A stretch of DNA of 64,000 nucleotides from a bacterium (GCA_018822665.1 JAHJJX010000014.1:62001-126000), one strand, 5' to 3'. Counted from the stretch's first letter, positions 27,081 to 37,549 are shown. Numbers and translations: made by a program. The notes: generated from the sequence alone by a model not told the origin.

Positions 27081-28217
27081 ATGAGCGCAATAATGAAAAC
27101 TTTTTTACATAGTGGTTATACATTTACAGAAGCTGAAAATGATGTTAAATACAAGATTATATTTTTAAACAGCGTAGTTGGTTTTGCAGCTCTCATAGCG
27201 TTTATCATGGGGATTATTAGATTAAATAGTAGTTATATTCTCATGGGATTTATTGATATCATTTTTTCAATCGTTTTTTTGTTTTTTTTATTTCAACTAA
27301 GAACGTCAAAAGATAAAATTGATTTTATATCAAATGCACTTATTTTTACAGCTTATTTATTATTTACAGCTATTTACCTCTTAGCCGACAATCAATCCAG
27401 CAGATTCAGTGTATATTATTTATTATTAACATCTGCGTTTTTTTTAAAAGGAAGAAAAGTAGGATTTTATTGGCTTTTAGTTATTATTCTGACAATCGTA
27501 ACTATTCATCTTGCAAACTTTTTAAATATCTCTTATACACATTTAGATATTTTTAGCACGTCTATTTACTTAATCGCACTTTATTTTATTATGAATATCT
27601 ATGAAGAAATTAAAGAATCCCAAAATAAAACCCTGCTCGCCCTCAATACAACTTTAGACTCTACGGTCAAACAAAGAACGCAGGAACTAGAAAGAGCCAA
27701 TGTGGAGCTAAAAAAAGAAAAGGAAAAATTCGAGATTCTCTCGCAAACAGATCAGCTTACCGGTTTGCATAATAGACATCACATAAAAGATATATTTAAT
27801 TTTGAAGCTACCCAAGCCAAACGATATAAAACTGATATATCAATCATTATGATGGATATAGATTTTTTTAAAGATATAAATGATTCTTACGGACATAATG
27901 CGGGGGATCAATTTTTAAAGGAAATTGCTCATATTTTAAAAACAACACTTCGAGAAAGTGAGCTCATCATACGCTGGGGTGGAGAAGAGTTTTTAATAAT
28001 AGTTCCCAAAGCAAATTTATCAAAAGCCAAAGAGATTGCCGAACGGCTTCGTACAAAAATCGAACAACACTTTTTTATAAATATCGAAAAAAGAACAGCA
28101 TCTTTTGGTATTGCGGATTACAAAGAAGATGAGTCTTTTGACGCACTCCTTGTCAGAGCAGACCATGCTTTGTATGATGCAAAGGAGAATGGGAGAAATT
28201 GCGTGAAAACAAGATAA
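27081..28217 (+). CDS. Membrane diguanylate cyclase
   Basis: 378 residues: six membrane helices (about 25-180) with short loops, a coiled coil (about 185-220), then GGDEF domain with QTDQLTGLHNRHH, MMDIDFFKDINDSYGHNAGD and the active site RWGGEEF. The inhibitory RxxD site five residues upstream reads RESE, so product inhibition may be lost. Makes c-di-GMP from two GTP. GGAGGA lies 13 bases before the ATG, slightly far; an ATG four codons later is possible. It stands just after the IS630 remnant, between serS and the pflB-like gene, and so may have arrived by transfer. Confidence 0.85.
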   Translation: MSAIMKTFLHSGYTFTEAENDVKYKIIFLNSVVGFAALIAFIMGIIRLNSSYILMGFIDIIFSIVFLFFLFQLRTSKDKIDFISNALIFTAYLLFTAIYLLADNQSSRFSVYYLLLTSAFFLKGRKVGFYWLLVIILTIVTIHLANFLNISYTHLDIFSTSIYLIALYFIMNIYEEIKESQNKTLLALNTTLDSTVKQRTQELERANVELKKEKEKFEILSQTDQLTGLHNRHHIKDIFNFEATQAKRYKTDISIIMMDIDFFKDINDSYGHNAGDQFLKEIAHILKTTLRESELIIRWGGEEFLIIVPKANLSKAKEIAERLRTKIEQHFFINIEKRTASFGIADYKEDESFDALLVRADHALYDAKENGRNCVKTR

Positions 28218-28320
28218 TACTCAAATACTGCGATTGCGCAGACACAAGAACTTAGAAGGATAAATTAGTGGCACTTTTTTTGCTTTAAAGAGCTTAGAAG
28301 ACAACAAAACAGGGCAATAA

Positions 28321-30660
28321 ATGGCAGAACCGGTAGAAGATATAATCATCATAGAAGAGAGTGATGCCGCGGGCATAGACAATAACATCGGTGATGCAGA
28401 ATCTTCTGGCAATAGTGATTTAAAAAAGAAAAAGATTATCTTATTTGGCGGAGCCGGTATTGCTGCAGCTCTTCTTTTATTGATAATCATACTTTTAATT
28501 TTCAAATCACCAAACAACCAGACCGCTCTTTCAATGGACCTCATAGATGAAAAACTTGATGAAAATACTACTCTACCCATAGAACCGAGCAAACTAGAAA
28601 ATATGATTGCAAAAGCAAATTACCTCTACTCAAGCGGCTCAAAAGAGGAAGCTTTATCTTTATATGAAAAAATTGCTCTTTACAGTGAAGCAATATCCCA
28701 ATACAATCTAGGTGTAGCGCAACTTAAAAATGAGCAATACGAAATGTCCTTAAAAACATTTCAAAAAGCGATAGTTAATGATGAAAAAAGATGTGTAAGC
28801 GCTATTAACGCGGCCGTCTGCTCCATTCACTTAGATGATTCTGAAAGTTTTAGATACTACATTGACTTGGCTTATGCTTATCTTCCAAATGAAATAAACT
28901 CACCTTTGTATTCCTACTATTATGCACTCATCAACTACTATAACAACAATTATTTTGAAGCATTAAGTGCCCTTAAAAATCCTACTTCAGATGAATATCC
29001 AGATGTTCAAAAGCATTTGAGCGCAAAAATAAATGCTCTATTTGGGAATGATTATGATGCTATTGAAGCCATGGAAAATAATTTTAATGAAATGGATGCT
29101 TTTAGCATAGGACTTTTATATGCTAAAGTTGGAGATTTTACATTAGCTAAAAAACATCTTGAAGATGCAATAGTTAAAAATATAGAGCCTATTAAATCTG
29201 CATTGGCACTAGGGTTGATAAATCTCAAAGCTGGGCAAGTCGCTACTGCAAGCAAGCAGATAAGAGATACAACAGACATGTTTCCCGAAGAAGTTTATAA
29301 ACACTACCCCATTCAAGTAAATCTAAAAAAATCTCTCTTTGATCCGGAAAAAGCTCAAAATCTCTATAGAAGCAATAGAGACAAAAATAAGCTTTTAATT
29401 TATCAAAAAATATTTTATTTTTCCCCTTATAAAGTTTTCAATACAGAGCAAACCTTAAGTTACATTAAAAAAGGCACGGCTAACATATACATCGATAATA
29501 TCGATTCTGCGCAAGAGTACCTTAAAAAAAGTGCTTCATCATCAAGTGTAAACGTTGGGATTGCAAAAGCAATTAAAAAAGCATTGTCATTTAAAATCAG
29601 AGAAGCCAACCAAGAATTACTGCAGCTGGTGGAAATTCAGCCAAAGCACTCTATCTTACACTATAATTTAGCATTAACATACGCTCAAATGGGCAATATG
29701 ATAGATGCCCATAAGCATTTTTTACGCTCCTATCATTTGGATGCAAAAAATTATTTATCCGGTATTTTTTCTCTTATGACCGCTGAACTTATCAACAAAG
29801 AAAATACAAAATTAAAGTCTATCCTCATAGACTCTCTTTCTGAAGAAGAGCACAGTGAAGAGATTGCACTTTATAAAACACTTCTGCATATCGCTCAAAA
29901 CAATATTTTATCAACCGTTGACTGGCTAGACAATAACTATGAACAACGCCCTCTTTATTTAGCTCTTGATATTATCATCGCTTTACAGCTCAATAACATT
30001 CCCGCAGCTAAAAAATCATCTGAAAAGCTCACCATATTACTTCCAAAGGATATATTGCCTCACTTGATGTATATAGACGCCAACTTTAGTGATTTACCAA
30101 ATAAAGGATATGCCTTGAGTGTTATGAATTATATAAAAAAACAAAGCTTTCATTTCAATGATTTGTATTTTGGTCCATACATAGTAAGATACCTTTATAT
30201 ACAACAAAATCTTATAACCGGTCAACTCTATTTTCTTAGAGAACAGCTCAGGCATACTTTAGAGACAACAGCAGAGTACCCGCACGAGCTCACAAGTGCA
30301 CTTGCATTGGCATCACTGTATGACAAAGCTTTTGAAGAATCATATACCTTGTATAATCAAATGATTGATGATTTAAAAATAAGAGATGCTTTGACTTTGT
30401 TTTTGGGAGCCGTTGCTTCTACCGCTGCCGGGCATCACGAAAATGCAATAGCATTGCTTGAACTCTCTAAGATGAAAGATACAGATTTTTTGGAAAGTAG
30501 ATATGCACTTGGTCTGCTTTATTTGGAAGTTAGAAACAATCAGGGGGCGGTAATTCAATTATCAAGAGTAGGAGATAATGGATTCAGTTCCGAATATTTC
30601 GATTTTGCAATTGATATGGATAAATTATTGTTCGAGAAACAGCATAAAAAGGATAAGTAA
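28321..30660 (+). CDS. pflB: Membrane-anchored TPR protein, probable flagellar disk protein PflB
   Basis: 779 residues: acidic cytosolic N-terminus (1-38), basic KKKK then one membrane helix (about 41-63), and a long periplasmic region of TPR-like helical repeats (about 90-770; for example QYNLGVAQLKNEQYEMSLKTF and LHYNLALTYAQMGNMIDAHKHF). In Campylobacter PflB has this layout, forms the motor disk needed for stator placement, and its gene is next to serS. The name rests on size, topology and that neighbourhood, not on an alignment. Ribosome site weak (AGGG). Convergent with pssA, two bases apart. Confidence 0.65.
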   Translation: MAEPVEDIIIIEESDAAGIDNNIGDAESSGNSDLKKKKIILFGGAGIAAALLLLIIILLIFKSPNNQTALSMDLIDEKLDENTTLPIEPSKLENMIAKANYLYSSGSKEEALSLYEKIALYSEAISQYNLGVAQLKNEQYEMSLKTFQKAIVNDEKRCVSAINAAVCSIHLDDSESFRYYIDLAYAYLPNEINSPLYSYYYALINYYNNNYFEALSALKNPTSDEYPDVQKHLSAKINALFGNDYDAIEAMENNFNEMDAFSIGLLYAKVGDFTLAKKHLEDAIVKNIEPIKSALALGLINLKAGQVATASKQIRDTTDMFPEEVYKHYPIQVNLKKSLFDPEKAQNLYRSNRDKNKLLIYQKIFYFSPYKVFNTEQTLSYIKKGTANIYIDNIDSAQEYLKKSASSSSVNVGIAKAIKKALSFKIREANQELLQLVEIQPKHSILHYNLALTYAQMGNMIDAHKHFLRSYHLDAKNYLSGIFSLMTAELINKENTKLKSILIDSLSEEEHSEEIALYKTLLHIAQNNILSTVDWLDNNYEQRPLYLALDIIIALQLNNIPAAKKSSEKLTILLPKDILPHLMYIDANFSDLPNKGYALSVMNYIKKQSFHFNDLYFGPYIVRYLYIQQNLITGQLYFLREQLRHTLETTAEYPHELTSALALASLYDKAFEESYTLYNQMIDDLKIRDALTLFLGAVASTAAGHHENAIALLELSKMKDTDFLESRYALGLLYLEVRNNQGAVIQLSRVGDNGFSSEYFDFAIDMDKLLFEKQHKKDK

Positions 30661-30662
30661 AC

Positions 30663-31382
30663 TTATTTTTTAACTATGCGTTTTGCCAAGAGAATAAGCG
30701 CTCTGAGCGGACCGTATAAAATATAGATAATAAACAGGAGAGTAAATCCTTCAATTGGAAAGACAAAAATTAGAAGTGCAATAAATAAAAGTACCACAAA
30801 AAGCTTCATTACGTGTTTTGGACTATAATCTATCTTTTTAAAACTTGGGTATCGAATGTTGCTCACCATCAATAAAGAAACAACAATAGATAAAATCATA
30901 ATCACCATTGCAAAATCTGCTTTAAAGCCGTATTTATTAAAAAGCAATACCAATAATGAGATAAAAACTGCCGCCGTGGGAATTGGAACACCTATAAATA
31001 CAGATGGTTCACTGCTTGAGGTCATAACATTGAATCGAGCCAATCTAATCGCTCCAAACATTACAAACAAAGCAGAAGCTACAATACCAAAACGCCCAAA
31101 TTCATATCCGACAAAAAGATACATTAACAGCGCAGGAGCGACTCCAAAGGCTACTATATCCGCCAAAGAATCAAATTCAACACCAAATCTGGATGTTGTA
31201 TTTGTCAATCTGGCTATTCTACCATCCAAACCATCAAAGATAAGCGATAAAAGAATAAGCCATGCGGCTTGGTTAAACTCACCTTTTACAGCACTAATCA
31301 TGCTGAAAACACCTGCAAAAATAGAAGCAGCTGTAAAAAGGTTCGGCAATATATATATTAAATTTGCTGGTTTAGTACGCAT
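30663..31382 (-). CDS. pssA: CDP-diacylglycerol-serine O-phosphatidyltransferase
   Basis: Membrane enzyme making phosphatidylserine. 239 residues with about seven helices. The CDP-alcohol phosphotransferase signature is complete: DGLDGRIARLTNTTSRFG followed by FDSLAD (D..DG..AR........G...D...D), near residues 47-72. Downstream of the Psd-like gene with six bases between, as in the Campylobacter block. Confidence 0.93.
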   Translation of the reverse strand: MRTKPANLIYILPNLFTAASIFAGVFSMISAVKGEFNQAAWLILLSLIFDGLDGRIARLTNTTSRFGVEFDSLADIVAFGVAPALLMYLFVGYEFGRFGIVASALFVMFGAIRLARFNVMTSSSEPSVFIGVPIPTAAVFISLLVLLFNKYGFKADFAMVIMILSIVVSLLMVSNIRYPSFKKIDYSPKHVMKLFVVLLFIALLIFVFPIEGFTLLFIIYILYGPLRALILLAKRIVKK

Positions 31383-31388
31383 CTTGTT

Positions 31389-32024
31389 TTAAGAGAAATA
31401 CCCTATTAATGTCTCAGAACCTATTAGCTCATTTCCAACATTAATGTCTAGTCTAAAGTTTTGAGGTAAAAATATCGTTGTAACACCTTTTACCATAACC
31501 CCATATCTTGTTCCCTGCATATATTTTTGAGCCTCTATCGCATCGATATTTATTGAATCAAAACTTTGGGTCAAAGTATGCAAAACCTTAAGAGTATTAT
31601 TATTTTTATCACTAAAAAGAAGTTCTGTATTTTCATTTATTTTTTTACTTAAAGGTGAAAATCTAGATAATTTTGCACCTTTTTTCTTGTTTAAAATATG
31701 TACAGTAGAAGTAAGGGGAGCTCTTAAGACAGAGACATGCTGATAGTTGCAATCTATTTCCACTTTATATAAAAATTCTTCATGATTATCAATCTCTTCA
31801 ATGGACAATACAACTCCATCCACTGGACTTACCACGCTGTTATCTTGGAACACCTGAGTCAATCTTTCAGGATTTCTAAATACAAATATAAAAAAAGCTG
31901 CGGCCAAAAAGGATATAAATGTTAAAACTTCCAAATCTAAAATAGCAAATATTACAAATGCCAAAATAGAATAAGCAACATATCCCCAACCCTCTTTTGA
32001 AATAGGAAATAAATTATTTCTCAT
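31389..32024 (-). CDS. Phosphatidylserine decarboxylase-related membrane protein
   Basis: 211 residues: two membrane helices (about 12-48), then a Psd-like domain with VVSPVDGVVLSIEEI, DCNYQHVSVLRAPLTSTVHI and RYGVMVKGVTTIFLPQNF, ending in IGSETLIGYFS. Family members form a pyruvoyl group from the Ser of an FGS-type motif; at that place I read KGVT, without Ser. It may therefore be a non-decarboxylating relative, or my hand alignment is shifted. The start overlaps ftsH by 11 bases. The pairing with pssA argues for a phospholipid role. Confidence 0.75.
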   Translation of the reverse strand: MRNNLFPISKEGWGYVAYSILAFVIFAILDLEVLTFISFLAAAFFIFVFRNPERLTQVFQDNSVVSPVDGVVLSIEEIDNHEEFLYKVEIDCNYQHVSVLRAPLTSTVHILNKKKGAKLSRFSPLSKKINENTELLFSDKNNNTLKVLHTLTQSFDSINIDAIEAQKYMQGTRYGVMVKGVTTIFLPQNFRLDINVGNELIGSETLIGYFS

Positions 32025-34029
32025 CTTCTTCTCTTTTTTCGTTTACTTTCTTCTCTTTTTTGGAACCCTCAGACATTTGTGCATCTTGTTTAAGTTCTTC
32101 TTCTATATGGTTGTGCACATCAGTAACTTTTGTTTCTATCCCATTTTCTTTTTCATAGTTGATAATGATATCTCTAACTTCATCGCCTGTAATGTTTTCT
32201 TTTTTATAAAGCAAAGCAACTATATCTTCTATGGCGCCTCTATATTCTTCAAGTCTTGCAACTACAGCTTCATATCGCTCAGCTAAAGATGATTTAATAA
32301 AATCATCCATATTTTCAGCCATTTTATCACTATATTCACGAGAAGATTGCTGTGATCCTCCCAAAAACGAGTGTCTTTGTTTTTCTAAAACCATAAGCCC
32401 TGCTACTTCACTCATTCCATAAACTTGAACCATCGCTTTAATTATATCGGTTGATCTTTCAAGATCATTTCCTGCGCCTGTAGAAATCTCGCCGATGAAC
32501 ACTTGTTCAGCAGCACGACCCCCTAGCAGTACATCAACTTCAGCCCATAATTCATGACGTTGCATCATAAATTTATCTTCTTCAGGCTTGTTGAGTGTAT
32601 ATCCTAGCGCCGCCAATCCGCGAGGAACAATAGAAACTTTTGATACTTTTTTAGCACCAACAGTAGTTTCAGCCAAAAGGGCATGACCGCTCTCATGATA
32701 AGCAACTATTCGTTTTTCTTTTGGATTAATACGGCGGGATTTTTTAGCAAGTCCTGCGATAGCCCTTTCAACCGCTTCAAACAAATCTTTTTGTTTGACG
32801 GTTTTTTGACTTTTTCTACCTGCTAAAAGTGCTCCCTCGTTTATAACATTTGCCAAATCAGCACCTGCAAGTCCCGCGGTAAGTCTAGCTATCTCTTCAA
32901 GTTCAACATCGGCATCCATCTTCACATTTCTGCTATGTACTTTCAAAATCTTAACACGACCTTCAAAATCTGGTTTATCCACCAAAACTTGTCTATCAAA
33001 ACGGCCTGGACGCATAAGCGCAGGGTCAAGAATCTCAGGTCTGTTTGTTGCCGCTAAAATAATTACAGGAGTATCCGTACCAAAACCATCCATCTCAGCC
33101 AAAAGTTGATTGAGAGTCTGCTCTCTCTCATCGTTTCCGCCCATCATCGCACCCGCTGCACGGCTTTTTCCGATTGCATCAATCTCATCAATAAAAATGA
33201 TACTTGGCGCATCTTTTTTTGCTTGTTCAAACAAATCACGAACCCTTGCTGCTCCAACACCGACAAACATTTCGATAAAACTTGAACCGCTTACCGAGAA
33301 AAAAGGCACATCAGCTTCACCTGCAACTGCCTTGGCTAAAAGTGTTTTACCCGTACCGGGACTCCCGACCAAAAGAACACCTTTTGGAATTTTTGCGCCA
33401 ATCTCAACATATCTTGCAGGATATTTTAAAAAGTCTACAATCTCTTGAACTTCTTCTTTTGCTTCTTCAACTCCCGCGACATCATCAAACTTTGTTTTTG
33501 GTTTTTCGGAGTTAACCATCTTTTTGGAATTACCCATTCCCAAAAGACCGCCACCCATACTTTTTTGCATACGACCTGCAAAAAACATCCAAATACCAAT
33601 AATTATAAGAAACGGCAAAAGCCATCCAAACATATCTGTAAACCAGTTTGTTTCGCTAAACCCCGTATATTCAATACCCTGCTTGTCCAATTCTTCAACA
33701 AGATTCATATCATTTTTTACAATTCTAGTAGTATAAATGACATTTTTTCCGCTGTCGCTTGAAAATGCTCTGATATACGTTTGTCCGATTTCAACTTTTT
33801 GAACACTCTTAGAGGCTACCAAATTTTTCAATTCAGAGTAGCTAACCTGTCTGGTTTTTGTATTTGCTCCAGATATAGAGCCATCAACACCAGCACCATC
33901 TCCGATAACTGTTTTAAAGAGTAAAATAATTACAACAGAGAAAACTGCAAATGTTATTAAAGGATTTTTATTAAAAAAGTTATTATTCTTATTCTCGTTA
34001 TTATTCGATTCTTTATTTGACTTTGACAT
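32014..34029 (-). CDS. ftsH: ATP-dependent zinc metalloprotease FtsH
   Basis: Membrane-bound AAA protease for misfolded and regulatory proteins. 671 residues: Asn-rich N-terminus, membrane helix about 25-45, periplasmic domain, second helix about 140-158, AAA module with Walker [17 protein letters not shown], pore [13 protein letters not shown] and Walker [15 protein letters not shown], then the peptidase with zinc motif [10 protein letters not shown] and a charged C-terminal tail. Between prmA (13 bases) and the Psd-like gene. Confidence 0.97.
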   Translation of the reverse strand: MSKSNKESNNNENKNNNFFNKNPLITFAVFSVVIILLFKTVIGDGAGVDGSISGANTKTRQVSYSELKNLVASKSVQKVEIGQTYIRAFSSDSGKNVIYTTRIVKNDMNLVEELDKQGIEYTGFSETNWFTDMFGWLLPFLIIIGIWMFFAGRMQKSMGGGLLGMGNSKKMVNSEKPKTKFDDVAGVEEAKEEVQEIVDFLKYPARYVEIGAKIPKGVLLVGSPGTGKTLLAKAVAGEADVPFFSVSGSSFIEMFVGVGAARVRDLFEQAKKDAPSIIFIDEIDAIGKSRAAGAMMGGNDEREQTLNQLLAEMDGFGTDTPVIILAATNRPEILDPALMRPGRFDRQVLVDKPDFEGRVKILKVHSRNVKMDADVELEEIARLTAGLAGADLANVINEGALLAGRKSQKTVKQKDLFEAVERAIAGLAKKSRRINPKEKRIVAYHESGHALLAETTVGAKKVSKVSIVPRGLAALGYTLNKPEEDKFMMQRHELWAEVDVLLGGRAAEQVFIGEISTGAGNDLERSTDIIKAMVQVYGMSEVAGLMVLEKQRHSFLGGSQQSSREYSDKMAENMDDFIKSSLAERYEAVVARLEEYRGAIEDIVALLYKKENITGDEVRDIIINYEKENGIETKVTDVHNHIEEELKQDAQMSEGSKKEKKVNEKREEDEK

Positions 34030-34042
34030 AATCTGCTCTTTC

Positions 34043-34870
34043 CTATCTTTTTTTCAAAACAAGTGTTATCCACTCATCTTGTGCTATTTTTTCAACTATT
34101 TCACAATCTTTATAAAAATTCAGAACTTTATTTTCATATTTGTCTAAAATGCCTGACAATATCAGTATTCCATTACTTTTGAGAGCATTTTTTAAATCAT
34201 TCGCTATGAAAGTTAGAACATCAGCGACTATATTTGCTACAACCACATCGTATTTATTATTACTTACGCAACAGGAACCTTCCCATATATTTCTAAATGT
34301 TAAGCCGTTGTTTTTTGCATTCTCACTACTGTTTTCTACAGAAATTATATCTGTATCACACGCATCCACCTCTGCCCCAAGCTTCATCGCACCAATACCG
34401 AGTATTCCGCTCCCGCAACCAACATCTATTACTTCATAACCTTTTTTTACATATCTTCCGACGGCTTTGAGTGATGAAGATGTTGTCGGATGATGCCCTG
34501 TTCCAAATGCCAAAGCCGGATCTATTGCTATATTTATCAGTCCGCTTCTTGGTTTATCCCATGTCGGATGAATGTAAAAACCGTCTATTTGCAGTGGTTG
34601 TATACTTTTTTGATACTCTTGCACCCAATCGCTATTTTTTAGTTTAGTTTGCGTGCATTCAAGCTCTATCGTTTCGCCTAAAGCCTTTTGCAAAGCTTCT
34701 TGAAATTGCTCTAAACCCCACATTATCGTATCGAGCTCATCTTCACTTCTAATAATAAAGCCCTCTTCATTCTCTTCAAAACCAACAGGCAAGGTATCTG
34801 ATAAAAAATCAGAAAAAAGAGTGTGATATGCGGATACTTTTACAACTAGCTCAAAATAAGACTCTTGCAT
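34043..34870 (-). CDS. prmA: Ribosomal protein L11 methyltransferase
   Basis: SAM-dependent trimethylation of L11. 275 residues: N-terminal substrate-recognition domain and a Rossmann methyltransferase with DVGCGSGILGIGAMKLGA near 155, preceded by AFGTGHHPTTSSSLKA and followed by DVVVANIVADVL, the PrmA N-I-[VL] motif. Overlaps the cheY stop by one base. Confidence 0.94.
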   Translation of the reverse strand: MQESYFELVVKVSAYHTLFSDFLSDTLPVGFEENEEGFIIRSEDELDTIMWGLEQFQEALQKALGETIELECTQTKLKNSDWVQEYQKSIQPLQIDGFYIHPTWDKPRSGLINIAIDPALAFGTGHHPTTSSSLKAVGRYVKKGYEVIDVGCGSGILGIGAMKLGAEVDACDTDIISVENSSENAKNNGLTFRNIWEGSCCVSNNKYDVVVANIVADVLTFIANDLKNALKSNGILILSGILDKYENKVLNFYKDCEIVEKIAQDEWITLVLKKR

Positions 34871-35244
34871 TATCCTTCGATACCCATTACTGCACCGAGT
34901 TTTTCTTTTAAAACTTGTGGCGTAAAAGGTTTTACGATGTAGTTGTTTACTCCGGCTTTGAGAGCAGTAATAACTTCCGCTTTTCCACCCTCGGTAGTTA
35001 CCATTATGATTGGTAAATCTTTAAAACGCGCATCTGCACGAACTTTTTTAACCAGCTCCAAGCCATTCATTTCTGGCATATTCCAGTCCGTGATAAGCAT
35101 GTCAACATCCGGGTTTGCATCCAGTTCGTTCCAGCCTTCTATGCCATCACCGCCTTCTAAAATATCTTTATGTCCAAGACGAGCCAATGTATTTTTAATA
35201 ATACGACGCATTGTAGAGCTATCATCAACAACAAGTAATTTCAA
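34870..35244 (-). CDS. cheY: Chemotaxis response regulator CheY
   Basis: Single receiver domain of 124 residues with all phosphorylation residues: LVVDDSSTMRRI (acidic pair), LITDWNMPEMNGLELV (phospho-Asp near 53), IIMVTTEGG (Thr) and IVKPFTP (Lys). Phosphorylated CheY binds the flagellar switch. The start is TTG, with AGGA six bases upstream. This copy sits in the conserved cheY-prmA-ftsH block and is probably the motor-directed one, in contrast to the copy at 63.6 kb. Confidence 0.94.
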   Translation of the reverse strand: MKLLVVDDSSTMRRIIKNTLARLGHKDILEGGDGIEGWNELDANPDVDMLITDWNMPEMNGLELVKKVRADARFKDLPIIMVTTEGGKAEVITALKAGVNNYIVKPFTPQVLKEKLGAVMGIEG

Positions 35245-35318
35245 GTGAAATCCTTTTTTTTATATTATATTTTACAAAATTTATCACAAATAGTATCTAA
35301 ATATTTGTTTTTTTTCTA

Positions 35319-36029
35319 TTAATCTAGCATCTTAAACATTTTCTCTAAGTCCAATGTTCCTTCATAGTAAGCCTTGCCTATGATAACGCCATCAACTTCT
35401 TTTGTTGCAATCAACGCTTGTATATCACTCTCATCTTTTACACCGCCGCTTGCAATAGTACTCACTCCGCTTGCTCTTGCAATATCCAAAGTAAATTCAA
35501 CATTCACACCGCTGAGCGTTCCGTCTTTTCCGACATCCGTACAAATGATTGCTTCAACTCCCGCATTTGCAAACTCCCGCGCCAAATCAGTAGCCCGCAT
35601 TTCACTCACTTCTCCCCAGCCTTCAACCGCCACAAAACCATCAATCGCATCAATTCCGACAGCAATCGGATATTTTGAAGCCATATCTTTTACAAATTGA
35701 GGGTCCTTGACTGCGATAGAACCAAGAATAATTCTATCTATCCCTATAGCAAGCATTTTTTTGATAGTTTCTTCATCGCGAATTCCGCCGCCAAGCTCTA
35801 GCTTCACATTACAATTTTCTCTGATTTTTATTATTTGTTCCAAATTTTTCGGCTCACCTGCAAAGGCACCGTTTAAGTCAACTAAATGCACCCATTTGGC
35901 ACCCATCTCTTCAAACTTTTTCACTAGGAGCCAAGGCTCATCAGAATAAATTTTTGCACTCTCCATAAGCCCTTTTGTCAGTCTTACCGCTTTTCCGTCT
36001 TTTAAGTCTATTGCCGGGTATAATGTCAT
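35319..36029 (-). CDS. hisA: Phosphoribosylformimino-5-aminoimidazole carboxamide ribotide isomerase
   Basis: Fourth step of histidine synthesis. TIM barrel of 236 residues with the catalytic Asp in [40 protein letters not shown] with the second Asp, and [11 protein letters not shown]. Starts one base before the hisH stop ends; hisH and hisA are coupled. Confidence 0.95.
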   Translation of the reverse strand: MTLYPAIDLKDGKAVRLTKGLMESAKIYSDEPWLLVKKFEEMGAKWVHLVDLNGAFAGEPKNLEQIIKIRENCNVKLELGGGIRDEETIKKMLAIGIDRIILGSIAVKDPQFVKDMASKYPIAVGIDAIDGFVAVEGWGEVSEMRATDLAREFANAGVEAIICTDVGKDGTLSGVNVEFTLDIARASGVSTIASGGVKDESDIQALIATKEVDGVIIGKAYYEGTLDLEKMFKMLD

Positions 36030-36641
36030 CTATAATCCTATAAAATTTTCTAAAATTGCAAGCCCATTTTTATGGCTTTTCTCAGGGTGAGGCTGAATCC
36101 CCATTACATTTGCACATGCCACTGCGGATGCAAATTGATAACCGTATTCTGTAGTACCTATCACATCTTCTGCGCGCTCACAAACAACATGAAAAGAGTG
36201 GACAAAATATAAATAATGTTCTTCATCCAAGTTTTTAAAAAGCGGGTGTTCTTGAGTAAACATTTTATTCCATCCCATATGCGGAACTTTGAGCGGTTGA
36301 GAAAATTTTGCAGTATCAAAAGCTACAACTTTTCCTTTGATAAGTCCCAATCCTTCATGATTTCCAAACTCTTCACTGCTTTGAAAAAGAAGTTGCATGC
36401 CTAGGCAAATTCCTAGAACAGGCTTGCCGCTCGCAGCAAACTCTTTGATAGCTTGTATCATATTTCTCTCTCTTAAATGCTCCATTGCATCACCAAAAGC
36501 ACCCACACCCGGAAGTATCAATTTATCATAATTTTTAAAATTATCCGGATTATTCTCTACAACCGTAGCTTTGCCAAGTTTAGCAAATGCATTTTTCACG
36601 CTCGCCAGATTTCCCATGTTATAATCAACTATTGCTATCAT
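36030..36641 (-). CDS. hisH: Imidazole glycerol phosphate synthase glutaminase subunit
   Basis: Feeds ammonia to HisF. 203 residues, class I glutamine amidotransferase: IVDYNMGNLASVKNA at the start, LPGVGAFGDAM oxyanion region, nucleophile Cys in GICLGMQLLF near 79, and catalytic His/Glu in GIQPHPEKS near 187. hisF is not adjacent. Confidence 0.95.
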   Translation of the reverse strand: MIAIVDYNMGNLASVKNAFAKLGKATVVENNPDNFKNYDKLILPGVGAFGDAMEHLRERNMIQAIKEFAASGKPVLGICLGMQLLFQSSEEFGNHEGLGLIKGKVVAFDTAKFSQPLKVPHMGWNKMFTQEHPLFKNLDEEHYLYFVHSFHVVCERAEDVIGTTEYGYQFASAVACANVMGIQPHPEKSHKNGLAILENFIGL

Positions 36642-36643
36642 AT

Positions 36644-37549
36644 TTAATCTTCAAGCTTTAATTTTGTAAATCTTATATACACTGCAAGTCCCACAAGAAG
36701 CATTGCAACCCCACCCACTATATACATAGCATACATAAGTTTTTCAGGGTCTGTTATAGCGAACTTAAAAACAAGCATCAAAGCTTCAATGGATAAGGCG
36801 ATAATAATAGAACCTAAAAACTTCACCATGGTTTTGTGCGGACCGGAGATATTATGCTCCTTCGTTCGACCCATTATCTCCTCTTCTATGAGAGTTTTGG
36901 CAAGGTCAAATATGGCTAAAGCAAGCGTTATCAAAATAGTTGCTTCAAATACATTTTTTGCTTCAAAATGAGCTACCGTAATCTCATATAAGAAGAAACT
37001 CTGCATCCCTTTTAAAAATAATAATAAAGCGACTGCAATAAGTGCGAAAGAAAATAATGCATAAGAATACTTGAAAAATTTGCTAAAAAATGTATCAAAA
37101 GTATTAAGATGCGCAATTTTTAACACCTCATCTAAAGGCATATCCAAACAAGCTACATACTTTAAGTTTCCGTCTTCACAATAGATTGGTTGCGACGCCG
37201 TAACGGTTAAATCTTGCGTGATGAGTGATGGATACGGGTCTGTTATCGTACATCTTGCTTCTCTGACGGCACGATAATAGTAGGCTCTATCGGCACGAAT
37301 CTTGCCTGCATCTTCATCAACCTGTCCGTGAGCTCTAAATGTCGGTGAAACTTGAACACCGCGGTAATCCAGTAAATATACACCTTCACAATTATGAAGG
37401 TCTGCCTTAATCTTTAGAAGACGAGGCATAATCATCTCTTCTGAAAGTGATGGAAGTCTATTTGGAATGTTTTTGGAAAATAGATAACAAAAGTACGCTC
37501 TAGCCTTTGTGCGACCTTCTGAAAAGTCTTGAATATCTGATGGGACCAT
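36644..37549 (-). CDS. PDC (Cache)-like sensor with four membrane helices
   Basis: 301 residues. Residues 1-150 carry PDC/Cache-like features (RADRAYYYRAVREARCTITDPYPS and VTASQPIYCEDGNLKYVACLDMP), followed by four hydrophobic helices (about 165-190, 205-230, 240-262, 272-295). Odd points: Cache domains are normally outside the membrane between two helices, but there is no N-terminal helix or signal peptide, so this one appears cytosolic; and there is no output domain. I use the ATG at 37549; the TTG four codons earlier sits directly on AAGG. Function unknown. Confidence 0.6.
   Translation of the reverse strand: MVPSDIQDFSEGRTKARAYFCYLFSKNIPNRLPSLSEEMIMPRLLKIKADLHNCEGVYLLDYRGVQVSPTFRAHGQVDEDAGKIRADRAYYYRAVREARCTITDPYPSLITQDLTVTASQPIYCEDGNLKYVACLDMPLDEVLKIAHLNTFDTFFSKFFKYSYALFSFALIAVALLLFLKGMQSFFLYEITVAHFEAKNVFEATILITLALAIFDLAKTLIEEEIMGRTKEHNISGPHKTMVKFLGSIIIALSIEALMLVFKFAITDPEKLMYAMYIVGGVAMLLVGLAVYIRFTKLKLED

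Noticed and set aside
28228-28241. CTGCG/CGCAG hairpin after the GGDEF gene as terminator
   Set aside because: Five-base stem without a T tract; too weak.
30856-31392. 178-residue antisense reading frame over pssA
   Set aside because: pssA has a complete catalytic motif; the antisense frame shows no domain and no ribosome site.
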